A stretch of DNA of 64,000 nucleotides from Sphingobium sp. YR768. Lineage in GTDB: Bacteria; Pseudomonadota; Alphaproteobacteria; Sphingomonadales; Sphingomonadaceae. Location of the stretch: assembly GCF_900111125.1 (NCBI RefSeq), contig NZ_FOGE01000020.1:1-64000 (forward strand). The letters run 5' to 3'. The notes under the pieces are model-generated. The model was given only the letters and a program-made list of their open reading frames with translations. It was not told where the DNA came from and searched no databases. The position numbers and the translations under genes are program-made. Shown piece after piece: positions 57,667 through 64,000 of the stretch; the first letter of the stretch is position 1; each line of letters begins with the position of its first letter.

Positions 57667-59679
57667 TCACTCGATCGATGGCCCGCTACGTCCCCTTCCG
57701 ACCGACCAGTTGATGCCGTCGCCACGCATCAATCCCGAGACCGATTTTCCGACCTGCCGCTCGAGCGCCGATCGCCACGGCACGAGCGTGAAATCCCGGG
57801 CGCGTTCGATCAGCGCGAAGCGTCCGCTGACGAGATCGACCGAACGGCGATAGACGCCCTCGATCCGGGCTCCCTCGGCAGCTTCCCGGAATGGCATTTT
57901 CATCTCGTCGGCGAGCTGGTCTGCAACCCGCAGCAGTTCGCGTCTCTGCAGCGTGACAATCATGCCGTTCGAAAACGTCGTGCTGCCCGCAGTTTCTTCG
58001 GCCAATCCCTGCGCCACCAGCCACTGCCGACGACGTGCCTGCACCTCCCGCAATTCATGACCTAACCCGGCGTCACGAACCGGCTCGGGCGCGCCCGACA
58101 CAAGCTCGCCATCGATCCAGGTCGCAGCATCGGCATCGACCAGCCGGTCGAGCGGCTGCGCCGACAGCATCGTGATCGCGACCGGACGGTCGCGCAGCCG
58201 CGCCGTCTCGTAGGCCGCAACGCGCGCCAGATGGTCCGGATCGATGATCCAGCGACCGGACGGCTCGCGCTCGACTATCCCCGATGTCCGCCGCATTGCC
58301 TCCAGCCGACGGACATGGGTCTCGGCAAACGCTTCGGTGGCGGTCGGATCGTGACGAAGATGGGCGTCCACGTCATAGCGTCCACCATTGGCGGCGGCGA
58401 CCGCAGTGATGGTCCGATCCACCTCCCGCACTGTCGGGCTGACCGGATCGATCCGCACGATCGCACCGCGCGGCAGTCTGGCGTCGGCTTCCGTGTCCCC
58501 TTCGGTGAAACTCAGGATAGGCTTGCCGATCGCGACATAGTGGCTGCGCCCATCGACGCCATCGACGATCAGATAATGGCGATCGGCATGCTCGTCGGCG
58601 AGCCCATGCGCCAGCACGCGGCCGACCAGCGGGCGGGCATCGGGTGCGGCTGGATCGTAAATCGCCTGGTCGGCCGGTGCTCGGGCAATCGCGGCGCGCG
58701 AAAATTCACGCTGTATCGTTCGGATGATGTCGCCACGTTCGCCTAATGCGCGGAGTGTATCGGCGATGTCGGGCGCGAGCCGGAAACGTCCGGCGCCGAG
58801 CGGCTCGGCCAGGCCCAGGCGCGACAGCTTCGCCAGCCGGCCGGCGCGCATCGTCTGGTCAAAGGCGTCGCGACCGTTGGTCGCCACCACCCGCTCGGTG
58901 TCCGCCCCCTTGAGCAAGGCCCGGTCGATCGAGGTCAGGCGCTCCTGCTCGACTTCGGCGCGCAGCGCCTGCGCGATCTCACGGTCCGTGCGCGGGCCAA
59001 GATCAAGATCGACCAGCTCGGCGGCACGCTCGCGGATGCCGGTTGTCATATAGTCACGGGCGATGACGAGATCGGCGCCGGACATGTCCTTCCCGCGCAC
59101 GACGATATGGGTGTGCGGATGGCCGGTGTTGAAATGGTCAACTGCGACCCAGTCGAGCTTCGTCCCGAGATCCTCTTCCATCCGGTTCATCAGCCGACGG
59201 GTCAGGGGTTTCAGATCGTCATATTGATCGCCATCTTCGGGCGAGACGATGAAGCGTAACTGATGGCGATCATCGGCGCCGCGTTCGCCGAACGCCTTGC
59301 CATCGATGGCGTCGGCATCGCGCCCATAGAGCGTGCCGCGTTCGCCCTCGCGCGTCGTGCCGTCGCGCTGGAGATAGCGCAGGTGCGCGGCGGCCGCCGA
59401 TGCGCCCTTGCCGCCGAGCTTGACGATGCTCGCCTTGACGATGACCCGACGACCGTTCGAGGCCGCATGTCCACCACGGCTGGCAAGCATCCGCCCGACG
59501 CCCGCGCCGCGCCCGATCCGGGTGCCCGAAAATGCTCCGCGTGCGAGGCCAGGCGCAGCCGCGCCGCCGCCCGCAAGATTGGCGGCGGCGAGGACGCGGC
59601 CCAGGTAGCGCCGGGCGCGCTTGCCGCCCTGCTGGCGCTGGCGCCCAAGGCGCGGCTCAAAGCTGTCGTCGTCGGCCAT
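57667..59679 (-). CDS. traI: Relaxase (VirD2-like, DUF3363)
   Basis: 670 residues. The N-terminal relaxase domain includes KASIVKLGGKGASAAAAHLRYL and the histidine triad VDHFNTGHPHTHIVVRG. From about 250 on lies the long DUF3363 region (TNGRDAFDQTMRAGRLAKLSRLG-type). It nicks one strand at oriT and stays attached to it for transfer. The start is the ATG at 59679 (MADDDSFEP); the frame is open upstream without conserved sequence. It follows a 342-base gap that may hold oriT. Conjugation genes continue only after the defence cargo. Confidence 0.92.
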   Translation of the reverse strand: MADDDSFEPRLGRQRQQGGKRARRYLGRVLAAANLAGGGAAAPGLARGAFSGTRIGRGAGVGRMLASRGGHAASNGRRVIVKASIVKLGGKGASAAAAHLRYLQRDGTTREGERGTLYGRDADAIDGKAFGERGADDRHQLRFIVSPEDGDQYDDLKPLTRRLMNRMEEDLGTKLDWVAVDHFNTGHPHTHIVVRGKDMSGADLVIARDYMTTGIRERAAELVDLDLGPRTDREIAQALRAEVEQERLTSIDRALLKGADTERVVATNGRDAFDQTMRAGRLAKLSRLGLAEPLGAGRFRLAPDIADTLRALGERGDIIRTIQREFSRAAIARAPADQAIYDPAAPDARPLVGRVLAHGLADEHADRHYLIVDGVDGRSHYVAIGKPILSFTEGDTEADARLPRGAIVRIDPVSPTVREVDRTITAVAAANGGRYDVDAHLRHDPTATEAFAETHVRRLEAMRRTSGIVEREPSGRWIIDPDHLARVAAYETARLRDRPVAITMLSAQPLDRLVDADAATWIDGELVSGAPEPVRDAGLGHELREVQARRRQWLVAQGLAEETAGSTTFSNGMIVTLQRRELLRVADQLADEMKMPFREAAEGARIEGVYRRSVDLVSGRFALIERARDFTLVPWRSALERQVGKSVSGLMRGDGINWSVGRGRSGPSIE

Positions 59680-60021
59680 TTTGCTGATTCCGTAGGCGGT
59701 GAAGGGCAAGCATGCCGCGCAGTCGGCAATATGAAAACCGGTGCCACCCAACATGGCGGAATGCCGTCCCTTCGGCGCGGAACGGCACTGGCGCCGAGAG
59801 GGCAGTGCCGGTCCCAGGTCCAAAAAACGATGTGCAGACAAGGGCTTATGGCGCGCCAGTGCCATAGCTTTATCTTGCCTTACGCCGCCCTTCCGCCTGA
59901 AGCGCTCCTGTCGCCCACTTCCGCTATCCTGATGCCCGCCCATGTCGCCCGAGCCGAGGCAAAAAAGAGCCGGGACACGATGCCTGTCCAGCACCCTGTC
60001 CCGGCGTTTCCGATGCCCTGA
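59680..60021. other. Intergenic region upstream of the relaxase, possible oriT
   Basis: About 340 bases with no credible gene. It contains GGAATGCC/GGCACT-type short inverted pieces around 59,758-59,810. At 59,925-59,931 it holds TATCCTG, the core of IncP-type nic sites (RP4 is cut in ATCCTG|C), here followed by A. A related TATCTTGCC lies at 59,871-59,879. Position beside the relaxase supports an oriT, but the inverted repeat usual next to nic is not obvious. Confidence 0.35.
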
Positions 60022-60393
60022 TCAATGCGTGGCAGCGAATGCTTCGCGTGCCCGGCGTTCGCTCCTGAAGCTGCGCCGCCCCATCAATCCCTGCGCGTTT
60101 CCATCGCCATCGATGATGCTCACCGCGACGAACCAGCGGCCATCCAGCCGCCCGATAATTGCTACCCGATCGAGTTCGAAACCCTCCTCATCCTGTGCCT
60201 GATACGCGCCGAGCCACCGCTCCGACACGCGCGCGTCCCACAGGAAATCGCTCTCCTCAGCCTCCAGGAACCGCTGTGCCAGCGCCTCTCCTGCGTCCCG
60301 TCCGAACTCGATTTCGAGTCCTGCCACGAGCGTTGCCATTACCCGATCCGTATCTTTGGCCGACGCCGCACCGATGGGTTGAAACATGGTCAT
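60022..60393 (-). CDS. Conserved hypothetical protein of the transfer region
   Basis: 123 residues, acidic in the middle (LEAEESDFLWDARVSERWLGAYQAQDEEGFELDRVAIIGRL as overlapping elements). The ordered C-terminal half, with WFVAVSIIDGDGNAQ, looks like beta-strands. I do not know its function. An AAGGAGG before the ATG gives a firm start. It lies between the relaxase and the lytic transglycosylase, as comparable small genes do in sphingomonad ICEs. Confidence 0.72.
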   Translation of the reverse strand: MTMFQPIGAASAKDTDRVMATLVAGLEIEFGRDAGEALAQRFLEAEESDFLWDARVSERWLGAYQAQDEEGFELDRVAIIGRLDGRWFVAVSIIDGDGNAQGLMGRRSFRSERRAREAFAATH

Positions 60394-60717
60394 GATCGCC
60401 TCCTTCGCTTGAAATCCTCCTCATCGAGGACAGACCTCCGACGACGGGTGGCGGAGCGGCTGTCAGGGCCGCTGGAGGCGCAGCCGGAAGCGCCGCGCAG
60501 CGGCGGCGGAGGAACCGATTTTGTTGCGCTGAAAACAAACAGACTCGGCTGCGCAGCAGCCTCCGGCTCGCGGCAAAATTGGAGGGGCCGCCGGCCTTGC
60601 ACAGCCGCTTCGCCGCCCGTCATGCTGGGCCTTGCCGAGACGAGCCCCCTCTCCAACGTCCGAGATCGCGCGATGCCCTCGCAGCCCACACCCTTCGACG
60701 CTGCCGCCTGTGCAGGC
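60394..60717. other. Gene-free stretch between hypothetical gene and transglycosylase
   Basis: About 320 GC-rich bases. Open frames here overlap each other and lack start signals or protein-like composition. Short G/C-rich inverted pieces (around 60,470-60,510) are present, but nothing I can name. Confidence 0.4.
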
Positions 60718-61332
60718 TCAACGGGGTGCGCGGATCGCGAACAGCGTATCGGACGGCTTGTCTGGCGCGCGTGATGGTGATGGAGTCACGGGTTCGTGGC
60801 TGGCGCGAAGGGCGATGAACAATGCTGGTGGCGGTTGCTGCGAGCGGGATTGCGATGGACCCGATGGCGTGCCCGACACTTGTGCGAGATAGGCGCGCGT
60901 CTCGGTCGGCAACGCACGGCCTGATGCAAGATGCGCCGCATAGCGGCCGGGACCGGCATTGTAGGCGGCAAACAATCCAGGATAGCCGAAGCGGTCATGC
61001 ATCGCGCGCAGATAGGCCGTGCCTGCGAGAATATTGTCGCGTGGATCATGGGGATTGCCCCCCAGGCCGTGCGCCGCGCGCATTGCTGTCCACGTCGCTG
61101 GCATCAGCTGCATAAGGCCCATCGCGCCCGCGTGGGAAGTGATCGGTCGCCCGCCAAGCATGGTCTGGCCACCGCTTTCGGCGCGCATCACCCGTTCGAT
61201 CCACGCGACCGGCACGCCGAACCGCGCGGACGCCTCGGCGATCTCTACTCGCCAGCGATCGAGTGGATCGGCAGCGGCAGGGGTCGCGACGAACAGCGCG
61301 ACGGCGAGCGCGAGTGTCCTCAGCGCAACCAC
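60718..61332 (-). CDS. Lytic transglycosylase (conjugation-associated)
   Basis: 204 residues. Signal peptide TLALAVALFVATPAAA, then the SLT fold: VMRAESGGQTMLGG with the catalytic glutamate, HAGAMGLMQLMPATW, and AAYNAGPGRYAAHLASG. It opens the peptidoglycan for the conjugation channel, like VirB1. The GTG at 61332 overlaps the end of the TraF gene and precedes the signal peptide. The frame is open further upstream but overlaps TraF. Confidence 0.9.
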   Translation of the reverse strand: MVALRTLALAVALFVATPAAADPLDRWRVEIAEASARFGVPVAWIERVMRAESGGQTMLGGRPITSHAGAMGLMQLMPATWTAMRAAHGLGGNPHDPRDNILAGTAYLRAMHDRFGYPGLFAAYNAGPGRYAAHLASGRALPTETRAYLAQVSGTPSGPSQSRSQQPPPALFIALRASHEPVTPSPSRAPDKPSDTLFAIRAPR

Positions 61333-61904
61333 AGCGGGGTCGCCTTGCCAATGATATCCTGCGCCAGCGTTGCCCCGAAATAACGCCCGTCGAACGAGTT
61401 CGGGGTCTCGGTCATGAGCAGGAAGACCATTCCCGGCCGCAGCCGGATGCACCCCTGCCACGCGGGCAGATCGCGGCCTTCGGCATCGGCGGCGCGGCGG
61501 ATGGCTACCGGCCTTCCGTTCAGCGTCACAACGCGATCCACCGCGCAGATTCTATCCCCAGCCATGCCGACGACGCGCTTCACCAGCGGCACGTTGGATG
61601 GCAGATAGTGGCGGCGTGCAGCCAATTGCCGCGCTTGGGCCGGCAGCCAGGCAATCACCATGTCGCCGCGCTGGAGCGCTGCACCGGGCGACACGGCATA
61701 GAGTCCGACGGGCGCGCTGGCGCTGGCGTTCCAAACGAGCCGGGGCACCGGCGGCAGCGCGATCGTGAGGCCGAGAGAGGCGATGCCGACACCGATCAGC
61801 GCAGCGCGGCGGCGCAGCCGCAGGCGGCGGACATGGGCGGCGCGCCGGACCTCCAGCCAGGCGAAAAGCGGCAGCGGGCGATCACGAATCCGGCGCTCAA
61901 CCAC
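61320..61904 (-). CDS. traF: TraF-type S26 signal peptidase
   Basis: 194 residues. One membrane helix (ALIGVGIASLGLTIALPP) precedes the catalytic serine region WNASASAPVGLYAV. The lysine is in VPLVKRVVGMAGDRI, and NSFDGRYFG lies near the end. TraF processes and cyclises TrbC pilin in IncP conjugation, and trbC is present at 31890. The start is a GTG with GGAGG upstream, overlapping the HTH gene's stop. Confidence 0.9.
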   Translation of the reverse strand: MVERRIRDRPLPLFAWLEVRRAAHVRRLRLRRRAALIGVGIASLGLTIALPPVPRLVWNASASAPVGLYAVSPGAALQRGDMVIAWLPAQARQLAARRHYLPSNVPLVKRVVGMAGDRICAVDRVVTLNGRPVAIRRAADAEGRDLPAWQGCIRLRPGMVFLLMTETPNSFDGRYFGATLAQDIIGKATPLWLR

Positions 61905-62121
61905 GGTCGCCTCCCCGCGCGCGAGCTGCCGACCACGTCTCGATATCGTCGATATGATAGCGCCAGGTGCGCCCATGCAGGCGGCATGTCGGCCCCTTGC
62001 CTGTCTGGCGCAGGCGCTTGAGCGTCGAATAGGCAAGGCCAAGATGAAAGGCCGCCTGCTTGGCGGTGAGGAAGGGGCAGGTTTCGCGCGCGGCCTGCGC
62101 ACGTGTCGCGGTATCGTCCAT
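61897..62121 (-). CDS. Small helix-turn-helix (excisionase-like) protein
   Basis: 74 residues. CPFLTAKQAAFHLGLAYSTL then RLHGRTWRYHIDDIETW is the winged helix of excisionase/MerR-type proteins. It opens the HTH-traF-transglycosylase cluster and overlaps traF by eight bases. It may regulate the cluster. The ATG at 62121 gives the usual domain start; the frame is open earlier with no similarity. Confidence 0.83.
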   Translation of the reverse strand: MDDTATRAQAARETCPFLTAKQAAFHLGLAYSTLKRLRQTGKGPTCRLHGRTWRYHIDDIETWSAARARGGDRG

Positions 62122-62301
62122 GATGAAGGTCCATCTGCGCCGATGCACCGTGCGTCGGCTGAGAGGTGCGGATTGGATCGATACGGTCCTCTCAGGCAGG
62201 GTCGCAAATCGACCCATGCGATTCCGACCTCCCTGTTTCGGGACCGGGGTTTCGGGCTGGCGGCGATGCCCCGCGCCCATTTCGGGCGCGGGGCGGTTCG
62301 C

Positions 62302-62622
62302 TCAGTCGGCCGGGTTCCAGATGATCGCGAAGGCATCGTCATCGTCTTGGCCCGCGGCGCGGCCGAGATTGGCGTAGAGTCGGCGCGGGCCGAATTCGGG
62401 GGCGGCGAGCGACAGCGACACATAGTCCTTGCCGCTCATTTCGCCGCGCCGGATCCATCCCGCCCCGACCTCGACCCCTGCTGCCGACACGCGATAGTCG
62501 GGCTGGGTGTCGCCGGACTTGCGGGTGTTTGGAATGATCTCGATGTCGGTGCGGATAGAGAGCGTCTTGAGCTGACCCTTGAAGCCGTTTCCGTCGCGGG
62601 TGACATAACCGATGGCTGGCAT
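62302..62622 (-). CDS. DUF736 family protein
   Basis: 106 residues. Starts MPAIGYVTRDGNGFKGQLKT, with YRVSAAGVEVGAGWIRRGEMSGKDYVSLSL as overlapping strands and LYANLGRAAGQDD. This is the DUF736 family, common in alphaproteobacterial plasmids and ICEs next to transfer genes, of unknown function. AAGGAG seven bases before the ATG fixes the start. Confidence 0.88.
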   Translation of the reverse strand: MPAIGYVTRDGNGFKGQLKTLSIRTDIEIIPNTRKSGDTQPDYRVSAAGVEVGAGWIRRGEMSGKDYVSLSLAAPEFGPRRLYANLGRAAGQDDDDAFAIIWNPAD

Positions 62623-63101
62623 TGTTCGTCTCCTTAAAAAGTCGCCCCGAACCGTTCCCGGGCGATGGGCGGACCTGAGGGACGGTCACAGCAGGCCCGC
62701 GAACCGGCAGGCCGGAGCGGCAGCGGAGGACCGGAGCCGAAGGCCTATTTGAAGCGCAGCGACCGCGAGGAGCCCGCGCCCACCCCACGCGGCATGCCGC
62801 GTGGGGTGGGCGCGGGCGGGGAAATAAGCCGCGCGGCGATGGTTTAGCGGGACTGCGACCGTCCCAGGTCATGCGCCCGAGGAGCCGGAAACGGTGCGGG
62901 CCACGGTAGTGGTAACGACGACAATGCCGCCGGTTTATCCCTCGCGATGGATTGGTCGTGGACTGCGCGGACGCACCACCGCGCCATCGGATCGATCGTC
63001 CAAGGCACGCACGGCGACGCTGCCAGAATTACCGTCGGCGTGGCCGATGACGGCCGGTCGGAGCTTCGCGTCCGGGGTAAGAGGCGATAGAGGCGAGCGA
63101 C
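62623..63101. other. Gene-free region holding a large palindrome
   Basis: About 480 bases without a credible intact gene on either strand. Upstream of the DUF736 gene it holds a 46-bp perfect palindrome. The right part, up to the remnant at 63102, has no recognisable feature. Confidence 0.5.
62772..62817. repeat. 46-bp perfect palindrome
   Basis: Two 23-base arms meet with no spacer at 62794/62795, around GGCATGCC; every one of the 23 pairs was checked by eye. The arms run through CGTGGGGTGGGCGCGGG on the right side. It could extrude as a cruciform or bind a dimeric protein. It lies about 150 bases before the DUF736 start, so a regulatory or transfer/replication role is possible. Confidence 0.9.
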
Positions 63102-63508
63102 ATGTCGATGACCATCCTCCGCCTTCCGACAGGCTGCGCTACGTTGCTACGGATTGCCACCGCGCCGCCGGGCCAGGGGCGCGTCGGCCAGGCACAAGAT
63201 GGCGATACCCTCCGGCTGGAGAGCGGCTTGGCGTTTGCATCGCCAGGATAGACGCCGCCGAAACCCAAGCGGGACAGGCCAGATGCAGGACCGAAATCTC
63301 GCTCGCGCGATCCGCGACGGCGCGCGCCCGGACGCTGTTCGACGGCCGGACTGTCACCATCATGCGGGTCGGGCGCAGCTATAACCGCACGGTCGCGCGG
63401 GTGACGCTGGCCGGTCGCGATGTCGGGTCCGAACTGGTGGTGACCGACGTCGTGCGCTGGCAGCATAAGCCTGACTGGCGCGCGCACGCTGATGAGGACA
63501 AGGGAATA
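63102..63508 (+). pseudogene. Frameshifted SNase-like (thermonuclease) gene
   Basis: The ATG at 63102 opens a frame MSMTILRLPTGC... reaching AQDGDTLRLESGL, the DGDTxR motif of staphylococcal-nuclease-like proteins. It then runs into a stop at about 63,250. In another frame the continuation is clear: ERLGVCIARIDAAETQ, LARSATARARTLFDGRTVT and RVGRSYNRTVARVTLAGRDV. One small indel near 63,220 breaks the gene. In related ICEs this gene is intact beside the same hypothetical gene. The region after KPDW is also decayed. Confidence 0.72.
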
Positions 63509-63552
63509 GCCGCGCCCCGGCCAGCGCCAGCAGGCCGGGGCGCGGCCGATAT

Positions 63553-63996
63553 TCAGGGCATCAGCCGCAGCGGCGGAACCGCGAAATCGCCCGCTGCGAA
63601 GTGGGCGAGGATCGCCTCGTAGCTGCCGAGACGTTCGACGGTGCAACGGCCGATCAGGATATAGTCGTCCTCGTCGGCGGCATAGGACTTCACCTCGCCC
63701 GCGCCGGTGAACACGACGCGCTCGGCGCCCCATTGACCGCAATAGGCGCCCGACCAGCGTGTGAATGGCAGGCCATGCTCGACGCACCATGTTTCGAGGT
63801 GCTCGAACCGGCCCCAGGCCACTTCATGCGCCATGAGTTCGAGCGGCACGCCCTCGCGAAACATCGAGAGCGTGAAGGGTTCGCCGTCCCATTCGGTGGA
63901 CAGTCCTTCTGCCTGAACGAGAGTGGTAAGGTCGGGCAGCAGCGATTGCGGCAGGGTGCCGCCGATGGTGATGCTCGCGGATACGCGGTCGGCCAT
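63553..63996 (-). CDS. Hypothetical protein of the ICE processing region
   Basis: 147 residues with no membrane segment. It includes WDGEPFTLSMFREGVPLELMAHE-like overlapping strands, then HLETWCVEHGLPFTRWSGAY. I do not recognise a domain; proteins like this accompany plasmid and ICE genes. The ATG at 63996 lies at the window edge, so its ribosome binding site and upstream partner cannot be seen. Confidence 0.68.
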   Translation of the reverse strand: MADRVSASITIGGTLPQSLLPDLTTLVQAEGLSTEWDGEPFTLSMFREGVPLELMAHEVAWGRFEHLETWCVEHGLPFTRWSGAYCGQWGAERVVFTGAGEVKSYAADEDDYILIGRCTVERLGSYEAILAHFAAGDFAVPPLRLMP

Positions 63997-64000
63997 GATG

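Larger units (their letters stand above)
16422..64000. mobile_element. Integrative and conjugative element (left part; right end outside the window)
   Basis: Everything right of tRNA-Cys has the make-up of an ICE: tyrosine integrase beside a tRNA, AlpA-like regulators, a complete IncP-like Trb mating-pair apparatus with TraG coupling protein, a relaxase, a TraF-type peptidase, and a cargo of defence genes. No second copy of the tRNA 3' end was found, so the right attachment site must lie past 64,000. The precise left boundary, within about 16,470-16,500, is inferred from how such integrases act and not from a visible duplication. Confidence 0.8.

Noticed and set aside
62894-63622. Single intact plus-strand gene covering the SNase-like region
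   Set aside because: The first half of this frame has no protein-like sequence; the nuclease start lies in a different frame, so the region is a broken gene.
16422-64000. Insertion sequences or transposase genes
   Set aside because: No transposase-like protein with DDE or related motifs was seen; the recombinases present are a tyrosine integrase and a serine recombinase.
1-64000. CRISPR arrays
   Set aside because: No regularly spaced direct repeats and no cas genes were noticed on either strand.

Overview
The window reads as alphaproteobacterial DNA, most likely a Sphingomonadaceae chromosome (Sphingobium/Sphingomonas-like). The reasons are high GC, a PopZ/DUF2497 gene next to tolC and pcm with valS nearby, and conjugation genes of the kind common in sphingomonad elements. 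This is inference from gene content; no 16S or marker search could be run.

Layout. (1) 1-16,421 is ordinary chromosome: a left-edge partial gene, an HPt-domain protein, a luciferase-like oxidoreductase, an acyltransferase, a HerA/DUF87 ATPase, a MATE transporter, valS, a small two-gene cassette with a zeta-toxin-like P-loop protein, an S9 peptidase, an exported adenosine deaminase, popZ, tolC and pcm. (2) 16,422-16,495 is tRNA-Cys(GCA). A P4-type tyrosine integrase lies just downstream, so the tRNA is the likely integration site of the element that fills the rest of the window. The other end lies outside the window. (3) 17.9-19.0 kb holds a small AlpA-like gene and the wreckage of a second, older conjugation module: trbI start, trbG 3' part, traG 5' part and an integrase C-terminus, joined by deletions. 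(4) 19.1-23.4 kb holds an Abi-like HEPN protein and an operon of a serine recombinase with two ParB/RepB-like proteins. (5) 23.7-35.7 kb is the intact conjugation operon on the minus strand: traG, a CopG-like gene, trbB-C-D-E-J-L-F-G-I, a DUF2274-like gene and an AlpA-like gene. (6) 35.8-57.5 kb is a defence cargo inserted between traG and the relaxase. (7) 57.7-64.0 kb is the processing end of the element: relaxase, lytic transglycosylase, TraF-type S26 peptidase, HTH, DUF736, a broken nuclease gene and two hypotheticals.

The main system is a translationally coupled minus-strand operon at about 53.6-36.8 kb. Its order is cysteine desulfurase, DUF4007 protein, large P-loop ATPase, PAPS-reductase-like PP-loop protein, then DptF-, DptG- and DptH-like proteins, then a phosphorothioation-associated methyltransferase split into two overlapping genes. 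This matches the single-strand DNA phosphorothioation system SspABCD paired with the SspFGH restriction module, here with its own sspA and a methyltransferase. SspA and SspD would mobilise sulfur, SspB would nick, SspC would power sulfur insertion, and SspFGH would attack unmodified DNA.

Around it stand three HEPN-type loci: a fused nucleotidyltransferase-HEPN protein, a two-gene operon pairing a small helical (HEPN/DUF5677-like) protein with an ORC/Cdc6-like AAA ATPase, and a HEPN-like gene that appears frameshifted. The two-gene ATPase operon is the best candidate for an undescribed defence system. Other points are a 46-bp perfect palindrome ahead of the DUF736 gene, a possible IncP-like nic site next to the relaxase, and an AT-rich insertion inside valS.
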